Source: Porphyromonas catoniae ATCC 51270 (lineage in GTDB: Bacteria > Bacteroidota > Bacteroidia > Bacteroidales > Porphyromonadaceae). From it: a DNA stretch of 54,119 bases. The notes below the pieces were generated by a model, which was given only the letters and a program-made list of their open reading frames with translations, ran no database searches and was not told where the DNA came from. A program made the translations under genes and the position numbers. Positions 53,870 to 54,119 of this stretch are shown here, one piece after another. Location of the stretch: assembly GCF_000565015.1 (NCBI RefSeq), contig NZ_JDFF01000020.1, positions 1 to 54,119 of the forward strand, in the 5' to 3' direction. Every line of letters begins with the position of its first letter. The stretch's first letter is position 1.

Positions 53870-54119
53870 TCCCCATCATGATAGAGAAAGAGCAGGTACT
53901 AGCCTTGACGGATCAAGGCCTCACTATCTTTAGTCACTATCTGGGGTTTGAGGTCAATCTGCATCGTAATTTCCGGAGTCCGTTCTATGATGACAGGCGA
54001 GCTTCTTGTCATATCTACTACGACAAGAAATCGCCGACCTATAAGTACTACGACCATGACATCCCTCCTATGCGGGGGATTGCTTTTGGTTTGTAGCACA
54101 GTTACGAGGCATCGATCTG
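53866..54119 (+). pseudogene. primase-like mobile-element protein, frameshifted and cut by the window end
   Basis: The frame from ATG 53866 reads MIPIMIEKEQVLALTDQGL and on through NFRSPFYDDRRASCHIYYDK and TYKYYDHDIP, then leaves the family pattern and stops at 54094-54096. The +1-shifted frame continues with YAGDCFWFVAQLRGIDL to the window end. One base missing from a C run near 54061-54065 (CCC where CCCC would restore it) explains this. The pattern PFYDD..CHIYYD....GDCFWF is that of the toprim/primase-like proteins of Bacteroidota integrative elements, N-terminal part only. The gene continues past 54119. It may also be a sequencing error. Confidence 0.7.

Overview
The window looks like chromosome of a Gram-negative Bacteroidota, most likely Porphyromonas or a close relative. 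The evidence is the Bacteroidota promoter box TAnnTTTG upstream of many genes, Bacteroidota-type families (DUF4476, GIN/DUF2807, PCMD-type lipoprotein, DUF4254), and outer-membrane and LPS genes (kdsB, GT9, beta-barrel). ftsH sits directly before cdsA, as I recall from P. gingivalis. Genus is inference; the families and promoter boxes are visible in the sequence.

Layout. 0.2-9 kb (minus strand): pnp, a GT32-like glycosyltransferase, a secreted GH95 fucosidase and a class A penicillin-binding protein. 9.4-16.8 kb (plus): secreted M16 peptidase, then the ftsH-cdsA-GHL10 lipoprotein run. 16.9-21.3 kb (minus): GIN-domain lipoprotein, membrane-anchored metallo-hydrolase, beta-barrel plus PCMD lipoprotein pair, rplS. 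21.8-27.7 kb (minus): fmt, priA, dacB, rplY. 27.9-29.8 kb (plus): sufS-rnhB. 29.9-31.6 kb (minus): two tandem DUF4476 lipoproteins. 32.2-39.7 kb (mostly plus): tRNA-Gly, topB-rbfA-LolC/E-like permease, tRNA-His, ung, an ECF-like sigma factor and trxB. 39.8-48.9 kb (minus): thiol and sulfur proteins, ferritin, a four-gene DUF4254-GT9-S4-phosphatase operon, an EamA exporter, a tight PqqD-nucleotidyltransferase-ABC transporter operon, and hslR. 49.5-52.3 kb (minus): kdsB-dnaG. 53.1 kb to the end (plus): the edge of a decaying mobile element with a Xre regulator, an HTH gene interrupted by an amber codon, and a primase-like gene broken by a one-base frameshift.

Most genes are housekeeping: translation (rplS, rplY, rbfA, fmt, two tRNAs), RNA turnover (pnp), DNA replication and repair (dnaG, priA, topB, ung, rnhB) and envelope building (PBP1A, DacB, KdsB, CdsA, GT9).

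The most unusual signal is outside genes. Seven intergenic regions carry short arrays of 14-19 bp near-palindromes whose starts are 23 bp apart (23 or 24 bp in two arrays). They fall into at least four sequence families; families mix within one array in register, and terminal units often have an inverted core. Other points worth checking are a PriA whose helicase motifs I, II, V and VI are all degraded, a compact PqqD/nucleotidyltransferase/ABC operon that resembles part of a peptide-modification system without a visible precursor, and a tiny ORF whose stop overlaps the TTG start of topB.
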